Positions 34,939 to 47,836 of a stretch of DNA of 64,000 nt are shown here, in pieces. The translations under genes were made by a program, and so were the position numbers. Source of the DNA: Halichoerus grypus (lineage: Eukaryota > Chordata > Mammalia > Carnivora > Phocidae); assembly GCF_964656455.1 (NCBI RefSeq), contig NC_135725.1, positions 53,761,688-53,825,687 on the forward strand. The letters run 5' to 3'. Below the pieces are notes generated by a model. That model was not told where the DNA came from, ran no database searches, and saw only the letters and a program-made list of their open reading frames with translations. Position 1 is the first letter of the stretch. Each line of letters starts with the position of its first letter.

Positions 34939-34954
34939 CAAAATAATGTCTTGA

Positions 34955-35147
34955 GGGACGCCTGGGTGGCTCAGTCAGTTAAGCGTCTGCCTTCGGCTCA
35001 GGTCATGATCCCAGGGTCCTGGGATCGAGTCCCGCATCGGGCTCCCTGCTCCGCGGGGAGCCTGCTTCTCCCTCTGCCTCTGTCTCTCTCTCTGTCTCTC
35101 ATGAATAAATAAATAAAATCTTTAAAAAAAAAAAAAAACAAAAAAAA
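34955..35147 (+). mobile_element. Can-SINE, near consensus
   Basis: Intact tRNA-related head ('gacgcctgggtggctcagtc'), 'gtcatgatcccagggtcctg', 'ctccgcggggagcctgcttc', (TCTCTG)n-type run and (AAATA)n tail with a long A-rich end. The exact 16-base target duplication 'caaaataatgtcttga' is at 34939-34954 and 35148-35163. It is the freshest SINE in the window. Confidence 0.97.
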
Positions 35148-35446
35148 CAAAATAATGTCTTGATAATTCTGGACATGCCAGGTACTATCCCTGTGATAAC
35201 TAATTCTTTCTTAGATGCCTATATTACTAGTTTTAACAACAGACTACAGTTATAATAGTAGAAACTTGACCACAATTAGTGGCCCCAAAAGTTAATTTTG
35301 AAATACCAATTTCATAAGCAATCATATAAATGTCAAGCAAATATTTGCACACTGATTCTTTTATACAATATCACAGATGAATAAGGATTCCTATTTAAGT
35401 GAAGTTTACAGGTATTTGAAAGTTAACTTAAGAATGATCTTTTCAG

Positions 35447-35644
35447 GGCACGCCTAATGTGGCTCAGTCGGTTAAGCTTACAGACTCTTGATTTTGGCTC
35501 AGGTCATGATCTCAGTGTCCGGGGAACAAGCCTCTCATATAGGCTTTGCACCCAATAGGAAGTCTCCTCGAGGATTCTTTCTCTCCCTCTCCCTCTGCCC
35601 CTCCCTTGGCTCCTGCATGTGCATGCGTTCTAACTAAATCTTAA
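35447..35644 (+). mobile_element. Can-SINE, older copy
   Basis: A diverged copy with the head 'gcctaatgtggctcagtcgg', 'ggctcaggtcatgatctcag', CT-rich stretch and 'ctaaatcttaaa' tail. Target duplication 'gaatgatcttttcag' and 'gaatgatcctttcag' at 35432-35446 and 35646-35660. Confidence 0.93.
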
Positions 35645-35660
35645 AGAATGATCCTTTCAG

Positions 35661-36380
35661 AAAAAAGCACTGTTTACGAATTTTTAAAATACAATTACCT
35701 TCCAAAATACAATGTGCTTAAGCTAATTTAAACCGGTTTGTGTTTTGTCCCCTCAGAATTACCGGCAACACGGATTTCCATCACTGTACCACCTTTCCAT
35801 TTAACATCCTCCCCCCTGCCTACTGTAAGCTAGGCTGAGTTGCTCCTTCAATGAGACAGGTTGCCGTTCAAACACAGCAGCTGTTGCGTATGACCGCTCC
35901 TTTTCTCTCAGTTCTTAGCGCTTCAGTAGTCTATCAACAAACCCCTCTCCAATCACCACTTCTAACTTTCTGCTCATCAAAACCCAAGCAGAAACTAAAT
36001 TTATATTTAAAAAAGCATATCCATTTAGAAAGAATAATTTTAGACTCTGCTAAATTAAAAGGTTTTGAAATTAGAACATATTAGGAAGGTTTCCTCTTCT
36101 GCAGAGCAATATGCATGGCTTGTGTTACAGCTATTCTCTTCACAGCTTAGATTTTTTTTTTTTTGCATACTTTATATTCTTCAATAATCTACCTATGGCA
36201 GAATGACTAGCTGTCCAAGCATCTAATAAATGGAGAAGATGAACTTTTATGGGTTGAGGGTGGTAGGAACACACTACCTAACTTTAATATTCCATGTGTA
36301 TCTACTATTACCAGTTGTATCTATACATATGCACTTATGTAAACATGTTTTCTGATCTTTTAAAATAAAGGCAATTTCTT
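35661..36380. other. No recognisable gene or repeat
   Basis: Unique sequence with a T run near 36151. The 77-codon frame at 35851-36084 (+) has no recognisable domain. Confidence 0.55.
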
Positions 36381-36491
36381 TTTTTTAAGATTTTATTATT
36401 TTTAAGTAATCTCTATACCCAGTGTGGGGCTCAAACTCACAACCCTGAGATACGGAGTCAGATGCTCTCCCAACTGAGCCAGGTATCCCAA
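36381..36491 (-). mobile_element. Short-form Can-SINE
   Basis: Reverse-oriented: 'taagattttattattttt', 'aagtaatctctatacccagt', 'ctcacaaccctgagatac', ending 'caactgagccaggtatccc'. It lacks the long GA/CT-rich middle of the other copies, as in a shorter SINE subfamily. Short repeats 'caatttcttt' flank it. Confidence 0.85.
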
Positions 36492-36570
36492 GACAATTTC
36501 TTTACTATAAACTTAATATTGATTATTTTTTTATCTTTTAGATACTTTTAGATTCAGATGCATGTGGATG

Positions 36571-36606
36571 TGTATATATATATGTATATATATACATACA
36601 TATAAT
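36571..36606. repeat. (TA)n-rich simple repeat
   Basis: Interrupted TA dinucleotides with 'tgtatatata' and 'tacatacata'. Confidence 0.85.
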
Positions 36607-36794
36607 ATGAATAATACTTTTAAAACTCATCTAAATTTTTTCTTTTAAAATATCATAGAAAACCAAATTTAAAATCCATCCCTTCTTGCAAAGTGGGATT
36701 TGTCTAATTGCCTCCCTAATTTTAAGAGAAAATATGCTCAGTTATTTCTCTTTATTACTCAGAACAATTGAAGAACCTCAAAACATTTCTATTC

Positions 36795-36965
36795 TAGTGG
36801 TTCTCAAATTATGGTCCTGGGACCAGCACATCACTTGTGAACTTGTTAGACGTGAAAATTGCCAAGCCCTACCTAGGACCTACTAAATCAGAAACTTTAA
36901 AATTTGGTCCCAGCAACCTATATTTTAGGAGGCTCCCAGGTGATTCCAATGCATGCTGAAGATAG
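36795..36965 (+). mobile_element. MER5A hAT-Charlie fossil
   Basis: 'tagtggttctcaaattatgg', 'gaacttgttagacgtgaaaa', 'cctactaaatcagaaactt' and 'cccaggtgattccaatgc' are in MER5A order. It is a non-autonomous DNA transposon remnant without coding sequence. Confidence 0.88.
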
Positions 36966-36969
36966 TTTT

Positions 36970-37374
36970 ACACAATCAACGAAGAATGGAAAAATAATTG
37001 AAGAAGAATCCATGTGGCCCCTTATTACTGGCTTTAGCTCTTACGATTTCTGGCCACATCCTATCAAAAGTAGCAACCCCAATCAATCTCTTCTAAAAGC
37101 TGTGCCACCTATCATGCAGTAATATAGTGAACAGAGTTATGAAAACTTCTGGTACATTAAATCACAGAATATCCAAGTGCCAACTAGAAAAACACTGGAA
37201 AATGCTACTTCCTTTCCCAATTAATAACCCCATTGTCACAGCTTCTATCCCCATGAGAATATAATTAAATATTTCCTCTATTCTTCTCCATGACAAATAC
37301 CATGTTGTAAATAGGGCTTGTATTAAAGGAGTTCTAACATTAGAAGCTGATGAAGAAAACACACACATACAGTA
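36970..37374. other. No recognisable gene or repeat
   Basis: Unique sequence; two short frames here have no recognisable content. Confidence 0.55.
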
Positions 37375-37560
37375 CTTATGCTATACCAGGAATAGTTTTA
37401 TGACTTTCCTACTTATTGACCCATTTAATACTTTAAATACCCACAGCAACCCTTTGAAGTAGATACTAATACCATCACATTCCCAGTAAGTGACTTGCCC
37501 AAGATCTCACATCTAGTAAGTAGGGAAGCTAGAATTTGAAGCCAAGCAATAAGAGCTCTC
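37375..37560 (-). repeat. MIR SINE fossil
   Basis: 'acccacagcaaccctttgaag', 'gtgacttgcccaagatctca', 'tagtaagtagggaagctag' and 'tttgaagccaagca' are in reverse MIR order. Confidence 0.88.
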
Positions 37561-39639
37561 AAACATAAACTGCCAATGACAAAGTATAATAACTCCTAAA
37601 GGAGAAAATATAACTTGAAAAGATACCACCTTATAGTAGTCAGACTTATTTGGTCTTTTAATTAATAAAATTTAAGCCAATACTCAACCTGAGTGACCAT
37701 GCCAAGAAACTGACCCTGGATTTAAACTGATAACCCATTTGGAAGGCTATTTGTTAATAAATACCAACTATGAAGAAACAGGAAATGAGAAACCACAGGG
37801 AAAGTACAGAAAAAGAACAGCTAACTTGCATTCAGAGGATTTTTAGTTTTTTGATTACATAATAAAATACACACACACACACAAAAAATAAATAGAATTG
37901 TTTCCTTGTAACAATCTTTCTACATTGTTTGAAGCAGGTAAAGTGTTCAAAGAATACATATGTTCTTTGAGATATATATTATTTTCTAAATGTATTTGTA
38001 ACATATATTTATATCTATAATATATATATTTTTAATATAACCAAAACACCAATCTTGACTTTGTCACAAAAGGTGTGGCCTTCAGTTAACCATTCAAACT
38101 TCTAAATTTTATTTTGGGGTTAGAAATGAAATACGATATTTCCCATTAAAAAAGTTATAAAATCAATAAAGCTTAACAAACTCACTATAAGCCAAAACTT
38201 TGACTTTATGGAACAATTTGTTTAAAGAAATGTAATCTTTTATATAAAAAAGTTAATGTTAACATTTTTAAATAACAATACTAATAAATTATATTATGAT
38301 AATGTTACAATATTATTATTATTTAAAATCTACAACTGAAATTATTTTCAAGAATACTGGTTTTTCTTATGATACGTAGTTGACAAATACAAATTCCTGG
38401 TAGGCAAAGGAAAGTAATATAAGCAATAAAACCCATTTTCTTAGCATCATTTGTGTGTTTCTCACTTTCAGAAAACAGCCACTTTTCCCATGTAACTATA
38501 GGCATAAATAAAACTGAGAAAGGTCTAAAGATTACAGCATTCCATGAAAAAACTATTCTGGCCAACTGAGTTTTAACTACGAATCATTTGTTGTAGGATA
38601 CTAAAAATGGAACCTAGATATGCTAAATTCACTTGTGGCTAAAATTGTCCCTCTCTATTGGGATTTGGCCAACTAGAAGTACTGGAAAAAAATCAGAAAT
38701 ATTTGAGTAAAAATCAGAGGATAAGCTGGGCTATGAGTAGGGACTTTAGACATCATTTCTAATTCAATCATTACTAGAAATTGATTTAATCAATGTCTTT
38801 CCTAATGAGATACACAATAAACATAAAATAAAACACATATTTATAATATTGTTTCTATAACTAATAAAAATTTTTCTGAAGAAAGATCTCTGGCACATTC
38901 ACAACCTATTAGAAATCACAAAGTAATCTGAGGAAGGCTGACTGGCAAAGGAAATGAATATTGATGAAATGCTAAGATTTATCATGAATACTATCATAAT
39001 TATGCAATCATTTTTTTGTTCAACAGGTTTGTAAGTCAGTGTATATATCTGTAATTTTTAAATATAAATTCCTCCATAAAAATGACATAAAATCTATCTC
39101 ATCTTTGCTTCCTTACTACTACTCTCTTTTGTTTTAAAAATTAAGCTTCAATAATAACTGCAAAGAATGTCCTTATTTCTTTCCACTTAACTTTGAAGGC
39201 TCAGAAAAGACTTGTGATTACTCTAAAATGCTGATCAAATATTTTGGGTGGTATCTAATTTTACTACAATCAGTCTCCAGAAGATGTACGATCCCTTTTT
39301 CCTTCTTCACCATTAGGTAAATCAGTGTTTGAACTTTAGGGTAACAATTAAGAGAAAGAAGCAGAAACTTCAATGACAGTCTTGACAAAGGACTAGGATA
39401 CTGCAGAAAACCAAATCATCTTTTTCAGAACAATGTATGATATTTCACTCACAGCACACCTTTAAATGGCTGTCACCTTTGCTTACATTGATTTACTTTC
39501 ATCATTAAGAAGCTCCACCCACTTAAAATAGCAAGAATAATCAATTCTCCTGAATATTTTACATAAAGCCACGTCAAAAGACAGAAGAATGAACTAAGTG
39601 ATCTTTTAATGTTCTTTTCATTTTTTGGACATAGTATGA
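37561..39639. other. No recognisable gene; short (CA)n
   Basis: A strongly AT-rich block with an 'acacacacacacac' run at 37869-37883. The 80-codon minus frame at 38323-38565 has no recognisable domain. Confidence 0.55.
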
Positions 39640-39810
39640 CATATTAGAAAGAATACCTGCTTTGGAGACATTTAGCAAGCTGCATAAGGCTTACTTTTCC
39701 CTTCTAAAAAGTGAGAGCAGTAGGTCCTCTAGAGGACTACTATGAGAATTATGTTCCACCATCTATATAAAATACTTAGTATGGCATCTGGCACATAGTA
39801 GGAACTTTTC
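39640..39810 (+). repeat. MIR SINE fossil (3' part clear)
   Basis: 'ggaactttt'-adjacent words 'tagtatggcatctggcacat' and 'gactactatgagaattatg' fit the sense MIR 3' half; the 5' half is poor. Confidence 0.65.
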
Positions 39811-40445
39811 TTAGGTCAGCTTCCCTAGAAAGAGTCTGGAAATGTAATTCTTACATCATTGAGTGTTGAGGGTATGCTCTCAGGTAAAATTTGCTGGGAC
39901 TGAAGGAAGCAGGATAGGGCAGGGGAGAAAAGCTAGTCAGAGATGTGGGTTTGTTTCAGTCGTTTGCTGGTAGATAGCTCTAGGGGAGAATAAGAAAAAA
40001 GAAAAAAGCTGTGATTTTTAGTGTGTGCCTATTTCTGTGGTATAAATACTCTCACCTCAGCCAATTTTAAATTATCCACATGATGTCACTGAACAAAGAG
40101 TTTAAAGGAAGTGTTAACAGTCAGTTTCAGTGCAAGCTGACCCCAGCACACCACTGGGTTAGCCTCTCCTTCAGAGATTTCTGGATTGTGCAGAGCACAT
40201 AGTTATCTCTCTTGGAGGCAAAGGGGCTGGCCTTTAGTAAACCAGAATTAGTCTGTCATTAACTATGGGATGTCCTGGGGGAAAGGATAAAACCTCCACA
40301 GCCTCCCTTCAGCCGAGGGCAGTTCTCACAACGTGTTCAGCTATGAACTGTTATCAGCCCATGGTTACAGTAGGGGACTAAGTGCTTCTGCCTGGAAAGG
40401 TGATTCTGATGGGGCAGCAATGTCAGCTAATACAGTGCTCAGTAA
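39811..40445. mobile_element. Possible ancient LTR-type repeat
   Basis: The order 'cagcttccctagaaagagtc', 'ccactgggttagcctctcc', 'ttgtgcagagcacatagtta' and 'gatgtcctgggggaaagg' reminds me of an old mammalian LTR family, and the base composition is higher in G and C than its flanks. The family is not identified. Confidence 0.3.
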
Positions 40446-41526
40446 ATGATGCTTAGTAGAATACTCATGCCTCTAAGTGATTGCTGCAGTCCTGATGTAT
40501 TTATCAATATTAAGAGTGTGTTCTATTATGAGTTTGTTCACCTTAAATAAACCAAATGATATTTGAGCTTGCATTCAAAAAAAGGCAATACTAATATTTA
40601 GTAGCGTAGTATCTTTTCCGTAAGTAGATGATGTGCTACAATGAACTATTTCCTCCTCTCTCCCACTATATTTCTAAAAATCAGAACCCCATACTCTTGC
40701 ATAAAACAAGTAGCAGTTTCTCTATATCACCCCAGAACTCTACCGTGAAAAGAGATGATGCAAGATCTCCATGGAGATGACCATAAAGCAAATGTTAGTA
40801 AAACTACCTCTGAATGGCAGTACAGATATAGTGGGAAGGTGGAGGAGTTTCTTAATTTCCGCCAGTATTTGGATTTGACGAAGACCTATATACTTTGTAA
40901 GCTGTTTGGCATTCATTCATCATTAACTAATTACACTTTATACCTCTCTTGTCTTTTCATTTGATGTTGCTAAATCCCAAGTAAATGATGGCAACAAACT
41001 ATGAGAATTTAATGGGCAGTTAAGATTTCAAGATCTGATGTTCACTGAAATGACAACTGTAAAAAAACAGCAAACTAGGTAACAAATACGTATTTTCTGA
41101 ACTAAGAATATGGCTACAAAGTCAAGGAAAAATATGACAGAATATTAAAAATATTAGAAATAATATAAAATATTGGGAATTAAATTTAGATAATCCTAAA
41201 AGGATAGATACATAGTTTTATGTCTATCTATCCATGTATCTATCAACCAATCAGCCTATCATCTATCTACATCTAAAATCTTTGAAAGGCCAGGGACGGT
41301 AAGAATGGAAGGAATGTATTTGGCTTCTATAGGCTTCAGGAAATAAAAGTTTAAACCAATAAAATGGCATAATTTTAAATATTACAATACTTTATCCTTA
41401 ACTGATAGTCTTCAAATGTTCTTAAAGCTCTTACAAAACTCTCAAATGGACAGCATGAGAACTCTGATGAAGATTTAAGTATTACAATGAGATGTAAATA
41501 TGAAATTACAATGTTCTAAAGCAATG
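40446..41526. other. No recognisable gene; TATC-rich tract
   Basis: Unique sequence, with a degenerate (TATC)n tract at 41221-41274. A short plus frame at 40755-40964 has no recognisable domain. Confidence 0.55.
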
Positions 41527-41540
41527 TTTTGGCATCAACT

Positions 41541-41733
41541 TTTTTTTTTTTTAATTTATTTATTTGGCAGAGAGAGACACAGCGAGAGAGGGAACACAAG
41601 CACGGGGAGTGGGAGAGGGAGAAGCAGGCTTCCCGCCCAGGAGAGAGCCCGATGCGGGGCTCGATCCCAGGACCCTGGGACCATGACCTGAGCCGAAGGC
41701 AGACGCTTAATGACTGAGCCACCCAGGTGCCCC
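41541..41733 (-). mobile_element. Can-SINE
   Basis: Reverse-oriented, T-rich at left, 'gggagaagcaggcttcccgc', 'ggggctcgatcccaggaccc', ending 'actgagccacccaggtgccc'. Target duplication 'ttggcatcaact' and 'ttggcatcatct' flanks it (41529-41540 and 41734-41745). Open frames on both strands here belong to the SINE. Confidence 0.95.
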
Positions 41734-41749
41734 TTGGCATCATCTTTTA

Positions 41750-42994
41750 TTCACATGCCAAACTGTCTGTCTGAACTTATCTGTTTAGATTGGTTGGAAT
41801 TTTACCTGTTTTATTTGCATATTGCTATTTGGTTTCACAAATATTTTGCTGAGAACTCTCTGAAAAAAAAAAATTTGTATTGAGTGGAAATGGAAAATAA
41901 GTAGACATATATATAGACATACTAGAGCATATATAAAAATTATGCCTGTTAATGTAAGAAATATCATAATTATAGTTTTCTAATTGAAGAATATTATGAA
42001 CAGTGATCAGCTTTGAGTTAAGTTGTAACTCTAAAATTCCTTTTCAACCACAAGATGACCCCCTTAGTAAGTCTTAGTTTAGTTGCATATAATTATTTAT
42101 ACCTTGTTTTCAATGATAAGAATTACAAGTTTATATGTGTATATTTTTAAGAACTACTCTTTTTAAATAGGTAAACTTGGTTCTTAGAAATGCATGATGA
42201 GGGATAGAGGGCAAGAGGTAGAATGAACACACTTTGTGTAAGTGGGCCTGACTGAACCAGGTCGAAGCAGTCTACTTTGTCTAGTGCTGCTATGGATTTC
42301 TCTTACATGGGAAAAGCTGTTATATCCATGAAATTTGAAGGACATTTGAGAAATACCAACACCCAAGGCTTTGCCCACAGAACCATCAAGTTTATCAGTC
42401 ACTGTCCAGAAGCATTGTGAGACCCTGAAGACAGTGGTCATCAACTCTCAAACATAAATGCAAGAATGTAAAATAAAAGCGGTGCTGAATATCTAGATAG
42501 TAGTTTAGAAACACAACACACACTCACATACACACAAAACTCTTAGTAATTATATTAATTTGAACAACAACAAAAAGAACATATTATTGAAACTGTGGGT
42601 ATGTAGAACCTAAAATGAGTCCAATAAAAATTAATTTATGCTATCAAATAATACACATTTAATTATGCCATCAGTGTTTATTTATTGCATTGTCTTATTG
42701 TTTTATTCTAGTAAGTGGTAAAAACAAACTGATGTAGGATTACTACCAATGGTGGTTCACCTCTATGTTTTTTGTTTTGGGGTGTTTTTTTTTTTGGCAT
42801 AAATTCTATGTTCTTCCCATAAGATCTTACATTCCTCAAACAAGCAATACGCCAACTAAAAGCATTTCAGGTAATAATCCTTTCATGTACTATATTCCTG
42901 AATAAAATTCTATACTGTCACACTGAAAATACACCATAAGAGACTGATGCAAACCTGCACCTCTAGGAACACAATAGTGCAAAACAGTCTGCCC
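41750..42994. other. No recognisable gene or repeat
   Basis: Unique sequence. The 86-codon minus frame at 42184-42444 has no recognisable domain. A T run is near 42786. Confidence 0.5.
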
Positions 42995-43225
42995 ATTAGT
43001 CCCACAAACTGAATTTGAACCAGGCTTCAAAGCTTATTATGTGTACAACACTGAACAAGTTAACTTCTCTATACTTCACTTTCTTTATTCATTAAATGAA
43101 GACAGATAATAGTACCTGCATGATAGAGTTGTTGTAAGAACTACGTAAGATAATGTATCTGAAGCTGTTACCACGGTATCTACACCAATGTAAATGCTCA
43201 GTAAATGTTTTTTATCCTAATTATG
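42995..43225 (+). repeat. MIR SINE fossil
   Basis: 'tttgaaccaggcttcaaagc', 'caagttaacttctctatac', 'gataatagtacctgcatgat' and 'aatgctcagtaaatg' give a clear sense MIR. Confidence 0.87.
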
Positions 43226-43617
43226 CCTAGATCTGGGCTACAAAATTCATGTCCAAAGCCATGTAGAGATGTCACAATCTTAACTTGAAAACTGAGACCG
43301 GGATATATGTATCAAATGGTTAATATATATCATTGCCAACACAGATTTGGTAATAACTTAAAAAAAGATCATTTATTTCCACATTATTTGTTGCCAGAAA
43401 TCCAGAGGTTTGCAATCAAATTTTTGAAAATATAGAGAAGCATGAAGCAGCTGGGAATTTGCTATCTTGACCTACAGGCAAGCAGAAGCTCAGATACTGG
43501 AGGGATACAGTGAAGCCCAATAAGTCAAAAGTGTATTTTGCTATGTGGGAGGCCACACAAAGCTTTATGATCAATAAGTTTTAGGTATGTTGACAAAATG
43601 ATATAATATATCTTATC
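43226..43617. other. No recognisable gene or repeat
   Basis: Unique sequence. Confidence 0.6.
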
Positions 43618-43827
43618 GGGGCACCTGGGTGGCTCAGTTGGTTGAGTGCCCAGCTCTTAATTTCTGCTCAGGTCAGGATTTCAGGGTGGTGAGTTTGAGC
43701 CCTGGGTGGGGCTCTACTCTCAGTGCAGAGTCTGCTTGAGATTTTCTCTCTCTCCCTCTTCCTCTGTCACTCCCCCCACTCGTGTGTGCAAATAAATAAA
43801 TAAGATCTTTTAAAAAAACAAAAAGAA
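43618..43827 (+). mobile_element. Can-SINE
   Basis: 'ggggcacctgggtggctcag', 'tgctcaggtcaggatttcag', 'gagtctgcttgagattttct' and (AAATA)n tail. Short target duplication 'atcttatc' at 43610-43617 and 43828-43835. Confidence 0.94.
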
Positions 43828-43835
43828 ATCTTATC

Positions 43836-45335
43836 AAATGATTTCCAGAATTATATAAATCCCCAAAAGCACTTCTTTTTTCAGCAATGAAAACAGAAAA
43901 ATGAGCTAAACAACAACAACAAAAAATTCCCAAATTCTTATTCATTACATTATCCAAACAGGAAAACGTATTCCAAGGCAACATTTAAATTGGGAACAAA
44001 TCTGAAAATGGAAAATTTTGTGTCACCTCTTCCATTTTCAAATTGATCTTCAATTTAAATAAATTAACAGATAAAAAACAGAAAACTCAAAAACTCAATG
44101 AATAGGAGTTTACAAAAGATGAGAGAAAAAGTAATAATAATAATAAAGGAATGTTATAATAAAATATACCAGAAATGAAGGGAATGAATCTCCAGGTAGA
44201 GGAGGTACCATCAACAAAATTCAAATGACCTACAATGTCATCACAGTTCAGAATAGCCCCAGAGTTGTCATTTTACTCCATCTCTCCTTGCTAACTATTA
44301 AGAAGTGAAATGACATTTGATCCCTGATTTTAGGGTGTAATTACTTTTTCTTTTCTGGAGACATCTGGGATCTTAATCTCTGATGTTCTCAAATTTGATA
44401 GGTATAATTTTGGTTTAATAAAAAAATGTATTTAATTTATTGGGAAGATACTGGTGGGAAAGTTTATGCACACTACTTGGAAATATGGAGTAAATACCAG
44501 AAGTAACAGAGTTTAAAGTTGAGACTTAAGTTTGAAGCTTGATGGTACGGGGGTGGTCAAAACTTCTATATTCCTATTTTCTTTAAAAGAATGTAAAATA
44601 TTTCCCTTCTAAGATGAAACTAACAAAATACAAAGCCATGGAAAGAAGAATGTAAGGAAAAGGAATATCTTCATCAGCTGCAATAAAATTCTTTCTTTCC
44701 CATGGCAGGAGAAATTAAATGCATATATTCAATAATTTAAACAGCTCAAGGTCTGATTGGTTCAGTACATTTTTGGACACTTTGAAAAGTCAATACCTCT
44801 AAGGAAATGGAGTATACAATATTTTTTTACTATAGGGGATAAAATGCAAATTGCACTATGTTTGTTTGTGCAGCCCTTAGTCAAGAAAAACAGGCACTGA
44901 CTTCAGTAGAGGTCTAGGCTCCGATACATAATTAGACCCAGTGGCACTTCATAAAGAAATCCACTGTCCCATAAGGCAGAAGGTGAACTGTAGAAGATGC
45001 TATCACATTCTAATAAAATGTATAATATTTCATTAAATACGCCTTCCTAAGCATTTAGGAAGACGCAATCAGGTGAAAAAAAAAGATTATAATCTTTTTA
45101 TTTAGTGTGCTTGAAGATCAAACAGCCACAGATCATTTTAAAATATACATTTTTCTTATTCACCTGGAGAAAATTTCAAAGGTGACTCTGCCTGCCTGGA
45201 ACAAAGTAATAGGATAGCAATGACAGGAAAACACAAAGAAGACAGTAAGTGCTGTCATTCTTCTCTGTCCCATATCCCACAACCAAACAAAAGCAAGAAG
45301 CCCAGGGTTAGCACAGTACGTGTGTTCACCCTGTG
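43836..45335. other. No recognisable gene or repeat
   Basis: AT-rich unique sequence without notable frames. A short (AAT)n run is near 44132. Confidence 0.55.
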
Positions 45336-45423
45336 GTCAGTCAATCAACAAATACATAGTTAGTGCTAATCTGTGCCATATCCTGGGAAACAGTACTGAT
45401 CATTTCATTACTGATCATTTCAT
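45336..45423 (-). repeat. L2 3' fragment with 15-bp duplication
   Basis: 'tcaatcaacaaatacatag' and 'gtgccatatcctgggaaac' fit a reverse L2 tail. The 15-base unit 'tactgatcatttcat' is exactly repeated at 45394-45408 and 45409-45423. Confidence 0.6.
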
Positions 45424-45449
45424 TGGCCATTTACTGGCCAAGTCTTAGC

Positions 45450-45622
45450 TCACTCTGTTTCAAACTTTAAGATGCATACAAATTACCTTGGGATCTTGTT
45501 AAAATTTAGATTTTCATTTAGCATATCTGGGGATGGGGGGCTTGAGAGTCTGCATTTATAATAAATCCCAAGTGAGGCCCATGCTTCCTCACGGTGGACC
45601 GTACTTTGATTAACAAGGGTCT
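45450..45622 (+). mobile_element. MER5A hAT-Charlie fossil
   Basis: 'caaactttaagatgcatac', 'ggatcttgttaaaatttag', 'gagagtctgcatttataat', 'aagtgaggcccatgcttcc' and 'ccgtactttgattaacaagg' follow MER5A. Confidence 0.82.
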
Positions 45623-46052
45623 ACAATGTACAAAATAGCCATTTGGTCCCACAGAAATGACAAAGTAGCTCAAAATACTCAAAATGAGTATTCATCATTT
45701 CTCATTAGGGTATATAGTTTTTAACTTATTAATATAGTCAAAGAAATGGGTACTTCGAAGTGTTTTAGGTGAACACAAGAACTCAGTTGAACATTTTCCC
45801 AACAAAAGAAGTATTCTTTCTTGCAATGCAAATTTCATGCACTTGGATAAGCACTGCATGAACATCCAACAGTACATGTGGGAACATTTCTAGATAAAAC
45901 TACACTCCACGCATTGACACTAGTTCAGGAGTGGTCAATTGGATTTAGTGAAAAATCAAAATTAGAGAAGTTAGGAATACTCCTTCAAATGTGAATTCCA
46001 GCTCAAAATAGTCAAAAAAAAATGGTGTCCTATCCTAAGGCTTTAGTAACTT
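45623..46052. other. No recognisable gene or repeat
   Basis: Unique sequence; a 60-codon minus frame here is unremarkable. Confidence 0.55.
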
Positions 46053-46069
46053 TCTAAGAAACATTTTCT

Positions 46070-46261
46070 TTTTTTTTTAAGATTTCATTCATTCATTTGA
46101 GAGAGACAGAGAGAGCACAAGCAGGGGGAGAGGCAGAGGGAGAGGGAGAAGCAGACTCCCCGCTGAGCTGGGAGCCCGATGCAGGGCTCCATCCCAGGAC
46201 CTGGAGATCATGACCTGAGCAGAAGGCAGACGCTTAACCATCTGAGCCACCCAGGCACCCC
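46070..46261 (-). mobile_element. Can-SINE
   Basis: Reverse-oriented from the T-rich end through 'gagagacagagagagcacaa' to 'ctgagccacccaggcacccc'. The exact 17-base target duplication 'tctaagaaacattttct' is at 46053-46069 and 46262-46278. Confidence 0.97.
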
Positions 46262-46278
46262 TCTAAGAAACATTTTCT

Positions 46279-47547
46279 ATCCCTAATCCTATTTGCTTAA
46301 TGAGAAAATTTTTCCTAGATAGTGAAGAGAGAAACAAGACTCTAATGTTTACAAAATTCATTATCAAGGTTTTTTAAATTACAAAAAATTCCTAAGATAC
46401 CTGAAGAAAAAATATATATTTTAGTATCTTCTGCTACATTTTATTTTGATTTTATTAAGATTATATGTCATTAATAAAGTTTTTGCAAAATATAACAAGC
46501 ATTAAACTTATACAAAACTTCACTATATTTTAATTCATAACAAATATTAACCATGTTGCTTAATACAATAATTATAATGTTCTATCAGCCTAAGTTCTGT
46601 TTCAAATACAAAGCATGAATTAGATATATGCTGTATTGTTCCTGAAGAAGCAAAAATACCCATGGTTTAAATAAAATACCTTAAAGACTTAATTTCTATT
46701 TAATAAAAAAAGCTTTATTAGCTGATTAAAATCACAGTTTAATAACTAAAGATTAATACAGTATAGAGTAACTAATATTCTGATAAACTTTGATAAGTCC
46801 ATGAGCTAAGGTGTTAATACAAATATTTATATGTTATGTTTGAATATGTTGTTACTATTCAACCTTATTGGTTTTGATAATTATGAGTGAAATGATGCTT
46901 AGCTATAGTGAGAACAACCCATAAATATAACACTTATTGACATTTTTAACATTCTGTGAAACTGCTTACATTTACTGGGGGGAAAAATCACTAAAGCAAC
47001 TGAAGTGTGGATGTCTATAAGTGAATGCAGATTAATATAAAATTAATGAAGTATCTATAGGGCATTTAATGCCTACATCCTCATAAACATATGGTTTATT
47101 TTAGAACTAGTAAATTGACTGCCAAAGTTTATTTTGTGATTTTCAACCTTAATTGTGGTAACAGGGGTGATTTTTATTCATATTTATTTATACCAATCAA
47201 GTAGAAGTAGAAAAATCAATTTCACCAGACTCTGGACAAAATAAAAACAAATGATTTATCTGATTCAATTATTTCTGATCTAAATGGTAAAAATCAAATG
47301 TAACACGACTATTGTCAAACTATTTAAATGAAATGATTTGATGTGAACTATTATTTTTGTAGCTATTTTACATTTATTGGAAATAAACTTTCTCCCCCTT
47401 AACCTCTTCCAGTCTGTCAATCATCCCCCAATTACAGTACTCAGGATTACGTACATAGGAGAGCAAGCAGTTTAAAAAAAAGAAGATGAAGAAAAAGTAG
47501 TTTATTTCCACAAGTGTTTGTATAAAAGACATAAAATTGAGCAACGG
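46279..47547. other. No recognisable gene or repeat
   Basis: Strongly AT-rich unique sequence with no notable frames. Confidence 0.6.
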
Positions 47548-47750
47548 GGGCACAATATAGTTAAGAATCAGCCCCTCATTTAAATTATGGCTCCATCACT
47601 AGCCAGCTATCTGGCACTGAAAATGTCACTTAACCTTATGAGATCTCATCAATAACCTATGGACAACAACAGTACCTACCACAGTAGTTGACATGACACG
47701 CTATAAATGAAGCCTGTATTACAGTGCATGACACACAGAAATAATAAGTG
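47548..47750 (+). repeat. MIR SINE fossil
   Basis: 'ggctccatcactagccagct', 'aatgtcacttaaccttatg', 'cagtacctaccacagtagtt' and 'tgacacacagaaataa' fit a sense MIR. Confidence 0.82.
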
Positions 47751-47836
47751 CAACCTAGTATTAAACCACGTTAAGTTTTTCAGGCTACTTACAAAGTTTA
47801 TCTCAATAAAGAAATCTAAAAACCTTTTTCTTTAAA

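Noticed and set aside
42184..42444. Possible retrocopied gene on the minus strand (86 codons)
   Set aside because: No recognisable domain, no poly-A and no flanking repeat; left as unique sequence.
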